Positions 9,101 to 23,416 of a stretch of 64,000 nt of DNA are shown in pieces. The stretch is from Cupriavidus pampae (GTDB taxonomy: Bacteria; Pseudomonadota; Gammaproteobacteria; Burkholderiales; Burkholderiaceae). The translations under genes and the position numbers were made by a program. The notes beneath the pieces are model-generated. The model was not told where the DNA came from and did no database searches. It saw nothing but the letters and a program-made list of their open reading frames with translations. The stretch covers positions 1-64,000 of the forward strand of contig NZ_CAJZAG010000019.1 in NCBI RefSeq assembly GCF_914271485.1, in the 5' to 3' direction. Position 1 is the stretch's first letter, and each line of letters begins with the position of its first letter.

Positions 9101-10302
9101 AGCTGCGTATCGTGGAAGGCGATGCGTTCCAGCGTCTGGAGCGTCTGCTGCTCGACAAGACCGTGAACGGCGGTCCGAAGAAGCTGGCCAAGGGCGCCAA
9201 GCTGACGCGCGAGTACCTGGCCGATCTGGACAAGTACCACTGGTTCGACATCCGTCCGGCCGACGAAGAAGTGGCTGCCCAGCTGGAAGCCGTCAAGGAA
9301 GCCATCGAGCAGAAGCGTCACGAGTTCGACCTCGCGTTCGAAGAGAAGCGCAAGAAGCTCACGCAGGGCGACGAACTGCCGCCGGGCGTGATCAAGATGG
9401 TCAAGGTGTACCTGGCCGTCAAGCGCCGTCTGCAGCCTGGCGACAAGATGGCAGGCCGTCACGGTAACAAGGGTGTGGTGTCGAAGATCGTGCCGATCGA
9501 AGACATGCCGTACATGGCGGACGGTACCCCGGCCGACATCGTGCTGAACCCGCTGGGTGTGCCGTCGCGGATGAACGTGGGCCAGATTCTGGAAACCCAC
9601 CTGGGCTGGGCCGCACGCGGTCTGGGCGAGCGTATCGGCAACATGCTGAAGGCACAGGTGAAGGCCCAGGAACTGCGCAAGTTGCTGGCTCAGATCTACA
9701 ACGAGAGCGGCAAGCCGGAAGATCTGGACAGCCTGTCCGATGCGGAAGTGCTCGAGCTCGCCACGAACCTGAAGAAGGGCGTGCCGTTTGCGACCCCGGT
9801 GTTCGACGGTGCGCACGAGGACGAAATCCGTCGCATGCTGGATCTGGCCTACCCGAGCGACATCGCCAGCGAGAAGGGTCTGACTGCTTCCAAGCAGCAG
9901 GTCACGCTGCACGATGGCCGTACCGGCGAAGCGTTCGAGCGTCCGGTCACGCTGGGTGTGATGCACATGCTGAAGCTGCACCACTTGGTCGATGACAAGA
10001 TGCACGCGCGTTCGACGGGTCCGTACTCGCTGGTGACGCAGCAACCGCTGGGCGGCAAGGCGCAGTTCGGTGGCCAGCGTTTCGGTGAGATGGAAGTGTG
10101 GGCACTGGAAGCCTACGGCGCATCGTACGTGCTGCAGGAAATGCTGACGGTCAAGTCCGATGACGTGAACGGGCGTACCAAGGTGTACGAAAACATCGTC
10201 AAGGGCGAGCACTCGATCGACGCTGGCATGCCGGAGTCGTTCAACGTGCTGGTGAAGGAAATCCGCTCGCTGGGTATCGACATCGATCTCGATCGCTACT
10301 GA
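6196..10302 (+). CDS. rpoB: DNA-directed RNA polymerase subunit beta
   Basis: RpoB is one of the two large catalytic subunits of RNA polymerase and forms one jaw of the clamp. The 1368-residue product has the rifampicin region FGSSQLSQFMDQTNPLSEI followed by HKRRVSALGPGGL near residue 535, without the usual resistance substitutions, and the conserved C-terminus with MHMLKLHHLVDDKMHARSTG. ATG 6196 follows a GGAG site. It is cotranscribed with rpoC 90 bases downstream. Confidence 0.99.
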   Translation: MAYSFTEKKRIRKSFAKRATVHQVPFLLATQIESYTQFLQADTPAVRRKTEGLQAAFNAIFPISSHNGLARMEFVSYHLSNPPFDVKECQQRGLTFHSALRAKVRLIINDRENPGKVKEVKEQEVYMGEIPLMTSTGSFVINGTERVIVSQLHRSPGVFFEHDKGKTHSSGKLLFSARIIPYRGSWLDFEFDPKDILYFRVDRRRKMPVTILLKSIGLTPEQILAHFFVFDNFTLQSEGAQLEFVPERLRGEVARFDIADKNGRVVVEKDKRINAKHIRDLDSAGTKLISVPEDYLLGRVLAKNIIDPDTGEVIANANDELTETLLENLREAGVKEIQTLYTNDLDQGPYMSQTLRVDETADQTAARIAIYRMMRPGEPPTEEAVEALFQRLFYSEESYDLSRVGRMKVNSRLSRPSGEGSMVLQDEDILETIKILVNLRNGKGEVDDIDHLGNRRVRCVGELAENQFRAGLSRVERAVKERLGQAETENLMPHDLINSKPISSAIREFFGSSQLSQFMDQTNPLSEITHKRRVSALGPGGLTRERAGFEVRDVHPTHYGRVCPIETPEGPNIGLINSLALYARLNEYGFLETPYRKVVDSKLTDQVDYLSAIEEGKYVVAQANATLDGEGNLIDELVSAREGSERETRMVTPDRVQYIDVAPSQIVSAAASLVPFLEHDDANRALMGANMQRQAVPCLRPDKPLVGTGIERTVAVDSGTAVQATRGGVVDYVDAMRIVIRVNDDEAVAGEVGVDIYNLIKYTRSNQNTNINQRPMVKVGDIVARGDVVADGASTDLGELALGQNMLVAFMPWNGYNFEDSILISERVVAEDRYTSIHIEELSVVARDTKLGPEEITRDISNLAEAQLARLDESGITYIGAEVEAGDVLVGKVTPKGETQLTPEEKLLRAIFGEKASDVKDTSLRVPSGMSGIVIDVQVFTREGVTRDKRAQSIIDDELKRYRLDLNDQLRIVEGDAFQRLERLLLDKTVNGGPKKLAKGAKLTREYLADLDKYHWFDIRPADEEVAAQLEAVKEAIEQKRHEFDLAFEEKRKKLTQGDELPPGVIKMVKVYLAVKRRLQPGDKMAGRHGNKGVVSKIVPIEDMPYMADGTPADIVLNPLGVPSRMNVGQILETHLGWAARGLGERIGNMLKAQVKAQELRKLLAQIYNESGKPEDLDSLSDAEVLELATNLKKGVPFATPVFDGAHEDEIRRMLDLAYPSDIASEKGLTASKQQVTLHDGRTGEAFERPVTLGVMHMLKLHHLVDDKMHARSTGPYSLVTQQPLGGKAQFGGQRFGEMEVWALEAYGASYVLQEMLTVKSDDVNGRTKVYENIVKGEHSIDAGMPESFNVLVKEIRSLGIDIDLDRY

Positions 10303-10392
10303 TCGCGGCACCCCGGTTAAGCAGGATTTCTCACAGAATGAATGCCGCCCCTTCGGACAATGTCCGGGTGGGCGGCGAAACAAGGAGTTGCA

Positions 10393-14634
<4,242 letters not shown>

Positions 14635-14671
14635 TCCTTCAAGTTGCCATCCTCGTGATGGCGGCAAGTAA

Positions 14672-14699
14672 AGCCCGGCCTCTGGCCGGGCTTTTTTTT
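14672..14699 (+). terminator. Rho-independent terminator after rpoC
   Basis: AGCCCGGCC (14672-14680) pairs with GGCCGGGCT (14684-14692) across a 3-base loop, followed by eight T residues. It should end the rplKAJL-rpoBC transcript. Confidence 0.95.
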
Positions 14700-14811
14700 G
14701 CCCAAGCCGTCGTGGCACCGCGCTTGTTGCACTGATTTCGCGGGGATGTGATTCACCGCGTTTGGGTTCATGTGGATGCTATGCGTGTCGACCACACGCG
14801 AGGAGGCGTCC

Positions 14812-15246
14812 GTGACCGTTGCTCCGCTGTTTCTGTGCCAGATGCCGATGGCGGTGGCCGCGCTGTGCACCATGGCGTTTCCAGACGGTGCGAGGTCGCA
14901 GGCCGCGTCGCGACTCTCCCCCGGAGCTTCGATGACGCAGGCAGCGCCGCAGGTGTGGCTCAATCTCACACCCGGTGCCGCGATGCTGAACCTCAATGAT
15001 CCCCACACGCGCGATCGCATCGCGCGGGATTGCGCGAGCGGGCGGCCCACCTCGCCCGACGATTGCGCGCAGCTCGAGGCGCTGCGGCGGTACGAAGCGT
15101 CGCAGCAGCCCGGCGCTCCGGACAGAGGGGGCGTGGCACCACCGCCGGGGCTGCGGTGGCCCACCGACACGGGCTTCCCACCGGCGGGTGGGAGGCCGGA
15201 TGCGATGCCATTCCCTTGCGCTCCGGCGAACCCATGTCAGCGTTGA
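14812..15246 (+). CDS. Hypothetical secreted protein
   Basis: I do not recognise this family. The 144-residue product starts at GTG 14812, six bases after a strong GAGGAGG ribosome-binding site. Its N-terminus (residues 1-30) is hydrophobic and ends in GARSQAA, like a signal peptide. The mature part contains MLNLNDPHTRDRIARDC and a DDCAQLEALRRYEASQQ helix, with cysteines in both, then a proline/glycine-rich tail (GGVAPPPGLRWP) ending CAPANPC. It sits alone between the rpoC terminator and recQ, overlapping the possible upstream recQ start. Codon use fits the genome. Confidence 0.6.
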   Translation: MTVAPLFLCQMPMAVAALCTMAFPDGARSQAASRLSPGASMTQAAPQVWLNLTPGAAMLNLNDPHTRDRIARDCASGRPTSPDDCAQLEALRRYEASQQPGAPDRGGVAPPPGLRWPTDTGFPPAGGRPDAMPFPCAPANPCQR

Positions 15247-15323
15247 TTGCCTATATGCGGGGTTCAGGCACGGAGCTTAGTGGTAAGGTTACGGCTTTTC
15301 CGGCTTCGCCTATTTCGTTGTCT

Positions 15324-17174
15324 ATGTCGCGCGCGCTGGCGATTCTCAAAGATGTCTTTGGCTATCACGCCTTCCGCGGCCGGCAGGCGGAGATCATCGA
15401 TCATGTAGCGGACGGTGGTGACAGCCTCGTGCTGATGCCCACCGGCGGCGGCAAGTCGTTGTGCTACCAGATTCCGGCACTGCTGCGGCAACGCGCGGGC
15501 CAGGGGACGGGCATCGTCGTGTCCCCGCTGATCGCGCTGATGCAGGATCAGGTCGCGGCGCTCACGGAAGCCGGCGTGCATGCCGCTGTCCTCAACTCCA
15601 CGCTGACGAGCGCCGAGGCTTCCGCGGTGGAGCGCGACCTGCTCGCGGGCCGGATCGAAATCCTTTATGTGGCGCCGGAACGGCTGATGACGCCGCGCTT
15701 TCTCGACCTGCTCGAGCGCGCGCGCGTCGGTCTGTTCGCGATCGATGAGGCGCACTGCGTATCGCAGTGGGGCCACGACTTCCGGCCGGAATACATCCAG
15801 TTGTCGGTGCTGCACGAGCGCTTTCCGAGCGTGCCGCGCATCGCGCTGACCGCCACCGCCGATGCCGTCACGCGCGACGAGATCATCGAGCGTCTGGCGC
15901 TCGACGAAGCGCAGGTGTTCATCTCCAGCTTCGATCGACCCAATATCCGCTACCGCATCGTGGAGAAGGACAATGCGCGTCAGCAACTGCTGGCGTTCAT
16001 CAAGGCCGAGCACATGGGCACAGGCGGCTCGCACGATAGTGGCATCGTGTACTGCCTGTCGCGCAAGAAAGTGGAGGAGACCGCGAGCTGGCTCGCGAGT
16101 CATGGCATCCGGGCGCTGGGCTATCACGCCGGCATGGACGCACAGGTGCGCCAGCACCATCAGGCCCGCTTCCGCGAGGAAGAGGGGATCGTGATGGTGG
16201 CGACCATTGCGTTCGGCATGGGCATCGACAAGCCCGATGTCCGGTTTGTCGCGCACCTCGACCTGCCCAAGAGCATGGAAGGCTATTACCAGGAGACCGG
16301 CCGTGCCGGTCGCGACGGGCTGCCCGCCAATGCGTGGATGGCCTATGGCCTTGGTGACGTCGTGCAGCAGAAGCGCATGATCGATGAGTCGGAAGCTGAC
16401 GATGCGCACAAGCGTGTGTCGTCATCGAAGCTCGATGCGCTGCTGGGTTTGTGCGAGACGCCGGGCTGCCGGCGCGTGCGCATCCTCGCGTATTTCGAGG
16501 AATCGGCCGAGCCTTGCGGCAACTGCGATACCTGCCTGGAGCCGCCGGCAACCTGGGACGGCACGCGCGAAGCGCAGATGGCGTTGTCCTGCGTCTACCG
16601 GACCGCGCAGGCAAGCCGCGTGCATTTCGGTGCCACGCACCTGATCGACGTGCTGCGTGGCAACGCGTCGGAGAAGGTGCGGCAATGGGGCCACGACAAG
16701 GTTTCCACGTTCGGCATCGGCGCCGATCGCTCGGTATCCGACTGGCATGCCATCTTCCGCCAGCTGATCGCCCACGGACTGCTCGTGATCGATCACGGCG
16801 GCCATGGCGCGCTGCTGCTTGGCGACTCAGCGCGTGCCGTACTCAAGGGCGAGCAATCGATCACGCTGCGGCGTCAGGTCAGCAAGCCCGCACGCGGCGG
16901 TGATCGCGCCGCGCGCGGCAGCCGGACGGACCATACCGCGGACATGGACATCGATACGCTGGCCAACTGGGAGGCGTTGCGACGCTGGCGCACGGAGGCC
17001 GCGCGCGAGCACGGTGTGCCGGCCTACGTCATCTTCCACGACGCGACGCTGGCCGAGCTCGCGCGCAGCGCGCCCGATACGCTGGGCGCGCTGGCGGAAG
17101 TGCCGGGCATTGGTGCATCCAAGCTCGAGCGCTACGGCGACGACATCCTCGAGACGCTGCGCGCGGTGTCGTGA
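15324..17174 (+). CDS. recQ: ATP-dependent DNA helicase RecQ
   Basis: RecQ unwinds DNA 3'-5' in recombination and fork repair. The 616-residue product has Walker A MPTGGGKSLCYQ near residue 45, the DEAH box AIDEAHCVSQWGHDF near residue 140, helicase motif VI ETGRAGRDGLP, a zinc-binding cysteine cluster CETPGCRR...CGNCDTC near residues 377-404 and a C-terminal HRDC domain. Start ATG 15324 gives MSRALAILKDVFGYHAFRG, the usual RecQ beginning; ATG 15234 is an in-frame alternative. Neither start has a strong ribosome-binding site. Confidence 0.95.
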   Translation: MSRALAILKDVFGYHAFRGRQAEIIDHVADGGDSLVLMPTGGGKSLCYQIPALLRQRAGQGTGIVVSPLIALMQDQVAALTEAGVHAAVLNSTLTSAEASAVERDLLAGRIEILYVAPERLMTPRFLDLLERARVGLFAIDEAHCVSQWGHDFRPEYIQLSVLHERFPSVPRIALTATADAVTRDEIIERLALDEAQVFISSFDRPNIRYRIVEKDNARQQLLAFIKAEHMGTGGSHDSGIVYCLSRKKVEETASWLASHGIRALGYHAGMDAQVRQHHQARFREEEGIVMVATIAFGMGIDKPDVRFVAHLDLPKSMEGYYQETGRAGRDGLPANAWMAYGLGDVVQQKRMIDESEADDAHKRVSSSKLDALLGLCETPGCRRVRILAYFEESAEPCGNCDTCLEPPATWDGTREAQMALSCVYRTAQASRVHFGATHLIDVLRGNASEKVRQWGHDKVSTFGIGADRSVSDWHAIFRQLIAHGLLVIDHGGHGALLLGDSARAVLKGEQSITLRRQVSKPARGGDRAARGSRTDHTADMDIDTLANWEALRRWRTEAAREHGVPAYVIFHDATLAELARSAPDTLGALAEVPGIGASKLERYGDDILETLRAVS

Positions 17175-17225
17175 CGGTCCGCGTCGTTTACGTACCGCGC
17201 GTACCGCGGTATACGTTCGAGACGC

Positions 17226-17254
17226 TTGACCGTTGCCGAGCAGCCCGCTATAGT
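17226..17254 (+). promoter_or_regulatory. Sigma-70 promoter of the str operon
   Basis: TTGACC (17226-17231) and TATAGT (17249-17254) are exactly 17 bases apart. Transcription should start near 17261, giving an rpsL leader of about 230 bases. That leader contains an attenuator-like hairpin and no gene that I can support. Confidence 0.85.
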
Positions 17255-17429
17255 GCCAGATTCGAGTTTTTGGCTTCGGATTTCGCTCGCCCGTGGAATA
17301 TGTGAACGTCTGTTCGCTACGGGTGGAGTCGGTGGGATCCAGGCGAGCTCGCGCTCTTTGGCAAGTCTGTCATTTCACAGCCCTTCCTTTCGAGCGTTCG
17401 CTCAATCCTCTCGCCCAAAATTCGTAGTG

Positions 17430-17466
17430 CCCCTCTGGCCGACTGATCCGGTAGAGGGGTGTTTTT
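17430..17466 (+). terminator. Attenuator-like hairpin in the rpsL leader
   Basis: CCCCTCT (17430-17436) pairs with AGAGGGG (17453-17459), followed by TGTTTTTGT. It has the shape of an intrinsic terminator but lies 24 bases upstream of the rpsL start, inside the leader transcribed from the promoter at 17226. A premature-termination control of the str operon is possible; no antiterminator arm was identified. Confidence 0.6.
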
Positions 17467-17489
17467 GTAAAACCAAGCTGGATTGAACA

Positions 17490-17867
17490 ATGCCAACTAT
17501 CAACCAACTGGTTCGCAAGCCGCGTGTCTCTGAAGTCGTCAAGAGCAAGAGCCCCGCGCTTGAGAACTGCCCGCAGCGTCGCGGCGTGTGCACCCGCGTG
17601 TACACCACGACGCCGAAGAAGCCGAACTCGGCACTGCGTAAGGTCGCCAAGGTGCGCCTGACCAACGGTTTCGAGGTCATCTCGTACATCGGCGGTGAAG
17701 GCCACAACCTGCAGGAACACTCGGTCGTGCTGATCCGCGGCGGTCGTGTGAAGGATTTGCCGGGTGTGCGTTACCACATCGTCCGTGGCTCGCTCGACTT
17801 GCAAGGCGTGAAGGATCGCCGTCAGGCTCGTTCGAAGTACGGCGCGAAGCGTCCGAAGGCTGCCTAA
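17490..17867 (+). CDS. rpsL: 30S ribosomal protein S12
   Basis: S12 lies at the decoding centre and controls accuracy. The 125-residue product has the conserved TTPKKPNSALRKVAKVRL segment near residue 40 and GRVKDLPGVRYH near residue 86; both lysines at which streptomycin-resistance changes usually occur are present, so the sensitive form is expected. It is the first gene of the str operon behind a clear promoter and leader hairpin. Confidence 0.98.
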   Translation: MPTINQLVRKPRVSEVVKSKSPALENCPQRRGVCTRVYTTTPKKPNSALRKVAKVRLTNGFEVISYIGGEGHNLQEHSVVLIRGGRVKDLPGVRYHIVRGSLDLQGVKDRRQARSKYGAKRPKAA

Positions 17868-18019
17868 CTGGCAACCAGGGCATAACGCCCAAAGCAATAA
17901 GCGATGGTCTGTGGCGCATGCGTCATGGGGCTGTCACCAGGCGGCGGTACAACGGAGCGTTTTGGCGCCGTGCCGTCGAGTAAGTGGTCACCCGGCGAAT
18001 TTGCTGAACGCAAGCTAGT

Positions 18020-18060
18020 TGGTGGCCGGAGAGCGGGATTTGAACCGCGCTCTCAACTGA
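18020..18060 (-). other. tRNA 3'-end-like remnant in the rpsL-rpsG spacer
   Basis: Read on the minus strand, this segment contains GGTTCAAATCC, a canonical tRNA T-loop with closing pairs, then CGCTCTCCGGCCACCA, which looks like an acceptor 3' strand and CCA end. The T-stem is imperfect and no D-arm, anticodon or 5' acceptor strand is present, so it is not a functional tRNA. On the plus strand the same bases form GAGAGCG/CGCTCTC (18029-18035, 18048-18054) just before the rpsG ribosome-binding site. A chance resemblance is not excluded. Confidence 0.4.
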
Positions 18061-18076
18061 ATCTAGAGGAAAGAAG

Positions 18077-18547
18077 ATGCCACGTCGTCGTGAAGTCCCC
18101 AAGCGGGAAATTCTGCCTGATCCGAAGTTCGGTAACGTTGAAGTTGCCAAGTTCATGAACGTGCTGATGCTGGACGGCAAGAAGTCGGTTGCCGAACGTA
18201 TCGTGTACGGCGCGTTTGATCAGATCGAAAAGAAGGCAGGCAAGGCCCCGATCGAAGTGTTCTCCGTTGCGATCAACAACGTGAAGCCGGTGGTCGAAGT
18301 GAAGAGCCGCCGCGTTGGCGGTGCTAACTATCAGGTTCCGGTCGAAGTTCGTCCGTCGCGTCGTCTGGCATTGGCGATGCGTTGGTTGCGCGAGGCCGCG
18401 AAGAAACGCAGCGAGAAGTCGATGGCGCTGCGCCTGGCGGGTGAGCTGCTCGAGGCAGCAGAAGGTCGTGGCGGCGCGATGAAGAAGCGCGATGAAGTGC
18501 ACCGCATGGCCGAAGCCAACAAGGCGTTCTCGCACTTCCGCTTCTAA
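18077..18547 (+). CDS. rpsG: 30S ribosomal protein S7
   Basis: S7 nucleates assembly of the 30S head and represses the str operon in E. coli. The 156-residue product has the conserved start MPRRREVPKREILPDPKFG and the GGANYQVPVEVRPSRR beta-hairpin near residue 75. The GAGGAAAGAAG ribosome-binding site sits directly after the hairpin at 18029-18054, a possible site for S7 feedback by analogy with the E. coli rpsL-rpsG spacer. Confidence 0.98.
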   Translation: MPRRREVPKREILPDPKFGNVEVAKFMNVLMLDGKKSVAERIVYGAFDQIEKKAGKAPIEVFSVAINNVKPVVEVKSRRVGGANYQVPVEVRPSRRLALAMRWLREAAKKRSEKSMALRLAGELLEAAEGRGGAMKKRDEVHRMAEANKAFSHFRF

Positions 18548-18571
18548 AGCGCGCGAGTTACGCGGTTGGTT

Positions 18572-18642
18572 GCCGGGCGGGCTGTGTCGTTACACATCTC
18601 GCCCGTTTGTGTTAAAGGCGCAGGTCATGAGATTTCTGCGCC
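18572..18642 (+). other. Two hairpins in the rpsG-fusA spacer
   Basis: The first stem near 18575-18606 pairs CGGGCG with CGCCCG and is followed only by TTTGTG, making it a weak terminator at best. The second pairs GGCGCAG (18617-18623) with CTGCGCC (18636-18642) and lies 23 bases before the fusA start. They may balance expression within the operon; function is inference. Confidence 0.45.
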
Positions 18643-18665
18643 TCATGGACGAATAGAGGATTAAA

Positions 18666-20774
<2,109 letters not shown>

Positions 20775-20853
20775 GACTAGCTTCGTCGCCATGCGCAACC
20801 CGCATGGCGGCGCAAATGAATCGACAAGACTGAATTCCATTAGGAGCTGAAAA

Positions 20854-22044
20854 ATGGCAAAGGAAAAGTTCGAACGGACCAAGCCGCACGTGAACGTAGG
20901 CACGATTGGTCACGTTGACCATGGCAAGACGACGCTGACGGCGGCAATCGCCACGGTGCTGGCTGCGAAGTTCGGTGGTTCGGCCAAGAAGTACGACGAA
21001 ATCGACGCGGCGCCGGAAGAGAAGGCACGTGGTATCACGATCAACACGGCGCACGTTGAGTACGAGACGGCAAACCGCCACTACGCACACGTTGACTGCC
21101 CGGGCCACGCTGACTATGTGAAGAACATGATCACGGGCGCGGCACAGATGGACGGCGCGATCCTGGTGTGCTCGGCCGCTGACGGCCCGATGCCGCAGAC
21201 GCGCGAGCACATCCTGCTGGCCCGTCAGGTTGGCGTGCCTTACATCATCGTGTTCCTGAACAAGTGCGACATGGTGGACGACGCCGAGCTGCTCGAGCTG
21301 GTGGAAATGGAAGTGCGCGAGCTGCTGTCGAAGTACGACTTCCCGGGCGACGACACGCCGATCATCAAGGGTTCGGCCAAGCTGGCGCTGGAAGGCGACA
21401 AGGGCGAGCTGGGCGAAGTGGCGATCATGAACCTGGCCGACGCGCTGGACACGTACATCCCGACGCCGGAGCGCGCGGTTGACGGTACGTTCCTGATGCC
21501 GGTGGAAGACGTGTTCTCGATCTCGGGTCGTGGCACGGTGGTGACCGGTCGTATCGAGCGTGGCGTGGTGAAGGTCGGCGAAGAAATCGAAATCGTGGGT
21601 ATCCGCCCGACGGTGAAGACGACTTGCACGGGCGTGGAAATGTTCCGCAAGCTGCTGGATCAGGGCCAGGCTGGTGACAACGTGGGTCTGCTGCTGCGCG
21701 GCACGAAGCGCGAAGACGTGGAGCGTGGTCAAGTCCTGTGCAAGCCGGGCTCGATCAAGCCGCACACGCACTTCACGGGTGAGGTGTACATCCTGTCGAA
21801 GGACGAAGGTGGTCGTCACACGCCGTTCTTCAACAACTACCGCCCGCAGTTCTATTTCCGTACGACCGACGTGACGGGCTCGATCGAGCTGCCGGCGGAC
21901 AAGGAAATGGTTATGCCGGGTGACAACGTGTCGATCACGGTCAAGCTGATTGCCCCGATCGCCATGGAAGAAGGTCTGCGTTTCGCCATCCGTGAAGGCG
22001 GTCGTACCGTCGGCGCCGGTGTCGTGGCCAAGATCCTCGACTAA
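20854..22044 (+). CDS. tuf: Elongation factor Tu (second copy)
   Basis: This 396-residue EF-Tu is the str-operon copy. I read no difference from the copy at 745-1935, at protein or nucleotide level, while the flanks differ from the base before ATG and again a few bases after the stop. Identity limited to the coding sequence points to gene conversion between the copies. It has the same GHVDHGKTT, DCPGHADY and NKCDMVDD motifs and an AGGAGCTG ribosome-binding site of its own. Confidence 0.98.
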   Translation: MAKEKFERTKPHVNVGTIGHVDHGKTTLTAAIATVLAAKFGGSAKKYDEIDAAPEEKARGITINTAHVEYETANRHYAHVDCPGHADYVKNMITGAAQMDGAILVCSAADGPMPQTREHILLARQVGVPYIIVFLNKCDMVDDAELLELVEMEVRELLSKYDFPGDDTPIIKGSAKLALEGDKGELGEVAIMNLADALDTYIPTPERAVDGTFLMPVEDVFSISGRGTVVTGRIERGVVKVGEEIEIVGIRPTVKTTCTGVEMFRKLLDQGQAGDNVGLLLRGTKREDVERGQVLCKPGSIKPHTHFTGEVYILSKDEGGRHTPFFNNYRPQFYFRTTDVTGSIELPADKEMVMPGDNVSITVKLIAPIAMEEGLRFAIREGGRTVGAGVVAKILD

Positions 22045-22121
22045 GCATCCTGCCGGGGCATGCCTTCGGGCATGACCCCTTTATCCCGGGCCACGCGCCC
22101 ATCGCTCTTTAAGGAACAATC

Positions 22122-22430
22122 ATGCAGAACCAGAAGATCCGTATCCGCCTGAAGGCATTCGACTATCGCCTGATCGACCAGTCGGCAGCCGAAATCGTGG
22201 ATACCGCCAAGCGCACCGGCGCGATCGTCAAGGGTCCCGTGCCCCTGCCGACCCGCATCCAACGCTTCGACATCCTGCGTTCGCCGCACGTCAACAAGAC
22301 CAGCCGCGATCAGTTCGAAATCCGTACGCACCAGCGTCTGATGGATATCGTTGATCCGACCGACAAGACCGTGGACGCGCTGATGAAGCTCGACCTGCCG
22401 GCCGGCGTGGACGTCGAAATCAAGGTGTAA
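22122..22430 (+). CDS. rpsJ: 30S ribosomal protein S10
   Basis: S10 is part of the 30S head and, as NusE, joins NusG and NusB in antitermination. The 102-residue product shows the conserved IRIRLKAFDYRLIDQSAAEI and a TRIQRFDILRSPHVNK loop near residue 43. An AAGGAAC site precedes ATG. It is joined to the str operon (78 bases after tuf) and cut off from rplC by a terminator and a new promoter, so it is not the first gene of the S10 operon proper here. Confidence 0.98.
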   Translation: MQNQKIRIRLKAFDYRLIDQSAAEIVDTAKRTGAIVKGPVPLPTRIQRFDILRSPHVNKTSRDQFEIRTHQRLMDIVDPTDKTVDALMKLDLPAGVDVEIKV

Positions 22431-22471
22431 GCATCGATTGGGGCGACGTCAGTCGCTCGATATCGACTCGG

Positions 22472-22497
22472 AACGGCGAACCCAGGTTCGCCGTTTT
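22472..22497 (+). terminator. Rho-independent terminator after rpsJ
   Basis: AACGGCGAACC (22472-22482) pairs with GGTTCGCCGTT (22485-22495) and is followed by TTTT overlapping the stem end. It marks the end of the str operon transcript. Confidence 0.88.
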
Positions 22498-22592
22498 GCA
22501 TGAAACAGTGGCTAACGCCGCCGTAAAGTATTCCCTGCGCCGCAATGGCGTGGTCCGGTCGCACGATCGTAGAGAAAGTTAGTCCCTCACTG

Positions 22593-22621
22593 TTGTTCTT
22601 TCCAAAGTACTGAGATATAGT
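22593..22621 (+). promoter_or_regulatory. Sigma-70 promoter of the S10 operon
   Basis: TTGTTC (22593-22598) and TATAGT (22616-22621) are 17 bases apart. The leader up to rplC (about 125 bases) contains TACCCG-TTTCTT-CGGGTA at 22630-22647 and a GAGCG...CGCTC hairpin near 22665-22693. In E. coli, L4 represses the S10 operon through leader hairpins; a similar role is possible but unproven here. Nothing else is visible in 22498-22754. Confidence 0.8.
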
Positions 22622-22754
22622 GTACGGCTACCCGTTTCTTCGGGTACTGGGTGGCCATTTGGCCGAGCGCAATCTTCTTCGCGCAGCCCGCTCACATAGT
22701 TTTCGTGTTGTATCAATCAGCCCCGGCCAATCGCAGCTGGGAATGGAGCAAACC

Positions 22755-23405
22755 ATGAGCCTTGGCCTTGTAGGTCGCAAGGTTGGCATGACCCGTATTT
22801 TCACGGATGACGGTGATTCGATTCCCGTTACCGTGGTCGAGGTCGGCGACAACCGCGTGACGCAAATCAAGACGGACGAGACCGACGGTTATACCGCCGT
22901 TCAAGTCACCTTCGGCAGCCGCCGCGCAAGCCGCGTTACGAAGCCGCTGGCGGGTCACCTCGCCAAAGCCGGCGTCGAAGCCGGCGAAGTCATCAAAGAG
23001 TTCCGTATCGATGCCGCAAAGGCTGCCGAGCTGCAAGCCGGCGCCGCGCTGTCGGTCGACCTCTTTGAAGTCGGTCAGAAGATCGACGTTCAAGGCGTGA
23101 GCATTGGTAAGGGCTACGCCGGTACCATCAAGCGCTATCACTTTGCATCGGGTCGTGCCTCCCACGGTAACTCGCGTTCGCACAACGTGCCGGGTTCCAT
23201 TGGTATGGCGCAGGATCCGGGCCGTGTGTTCCCCGGCAAGCGCATGACGGGCCATCTGGGCGACGTCACCCGCACCGTTCAAAACCTCGAGATCGCCAAG
23301 ATCGACGCAGAGCGCAAGCTGCTGCTGGTCAAGGGTGCCATCCCGGGTTCGAAGGGCGGCAAGGTCATCGTTACCCCGGCCGTCAAGGCCAAAGCCAAAG
23401 CTTAA
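22755..23405 (+). CDS. rplC: 50S ribosomal protein L3
   Basis: L3 binds near the peptidyl transferase centre and is an early assembly protein. The 216-residue product starts at ATG 22755 after GGAGCA, giving MSLGLVGRKVGMTRIFTDDG; the frame is open upstream but only through the leader. It has the glutamine-bearing loop GSIGMAQDPGRVFPGKRMTGH near residue 146. It is the first gene of a tightly packed operon reaching rpsQ. Confidence 0.97.
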   Translation: MSLGLVGRKVGMTRIFTDDGDSIPVTVVEVGDNRVTQIKTDETDGYTAVQVTFGSRRASRVTKPLAGHLAKAGVEAGEVIKEFRIDAAKAAELQAGAALSVDLFEVGQKIDVQGVSIGKGYAGTIKRYHFASGRASHGNSRSHNVPGSIGMAQDPGRVFPGKRMTGHLGDVTRTVQNLEIAKIDAERKLLLVKGAIPGSKGGKVIVTPAVKAKAKA

Positions 23406-23416
23406 GGAGCGGATCA

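Noticed and set aside
22041..22331. 96-codon minus-strand frame over the rpsJ region
   Set aside because: Antisense to rpsJ, no motif, no start signal.
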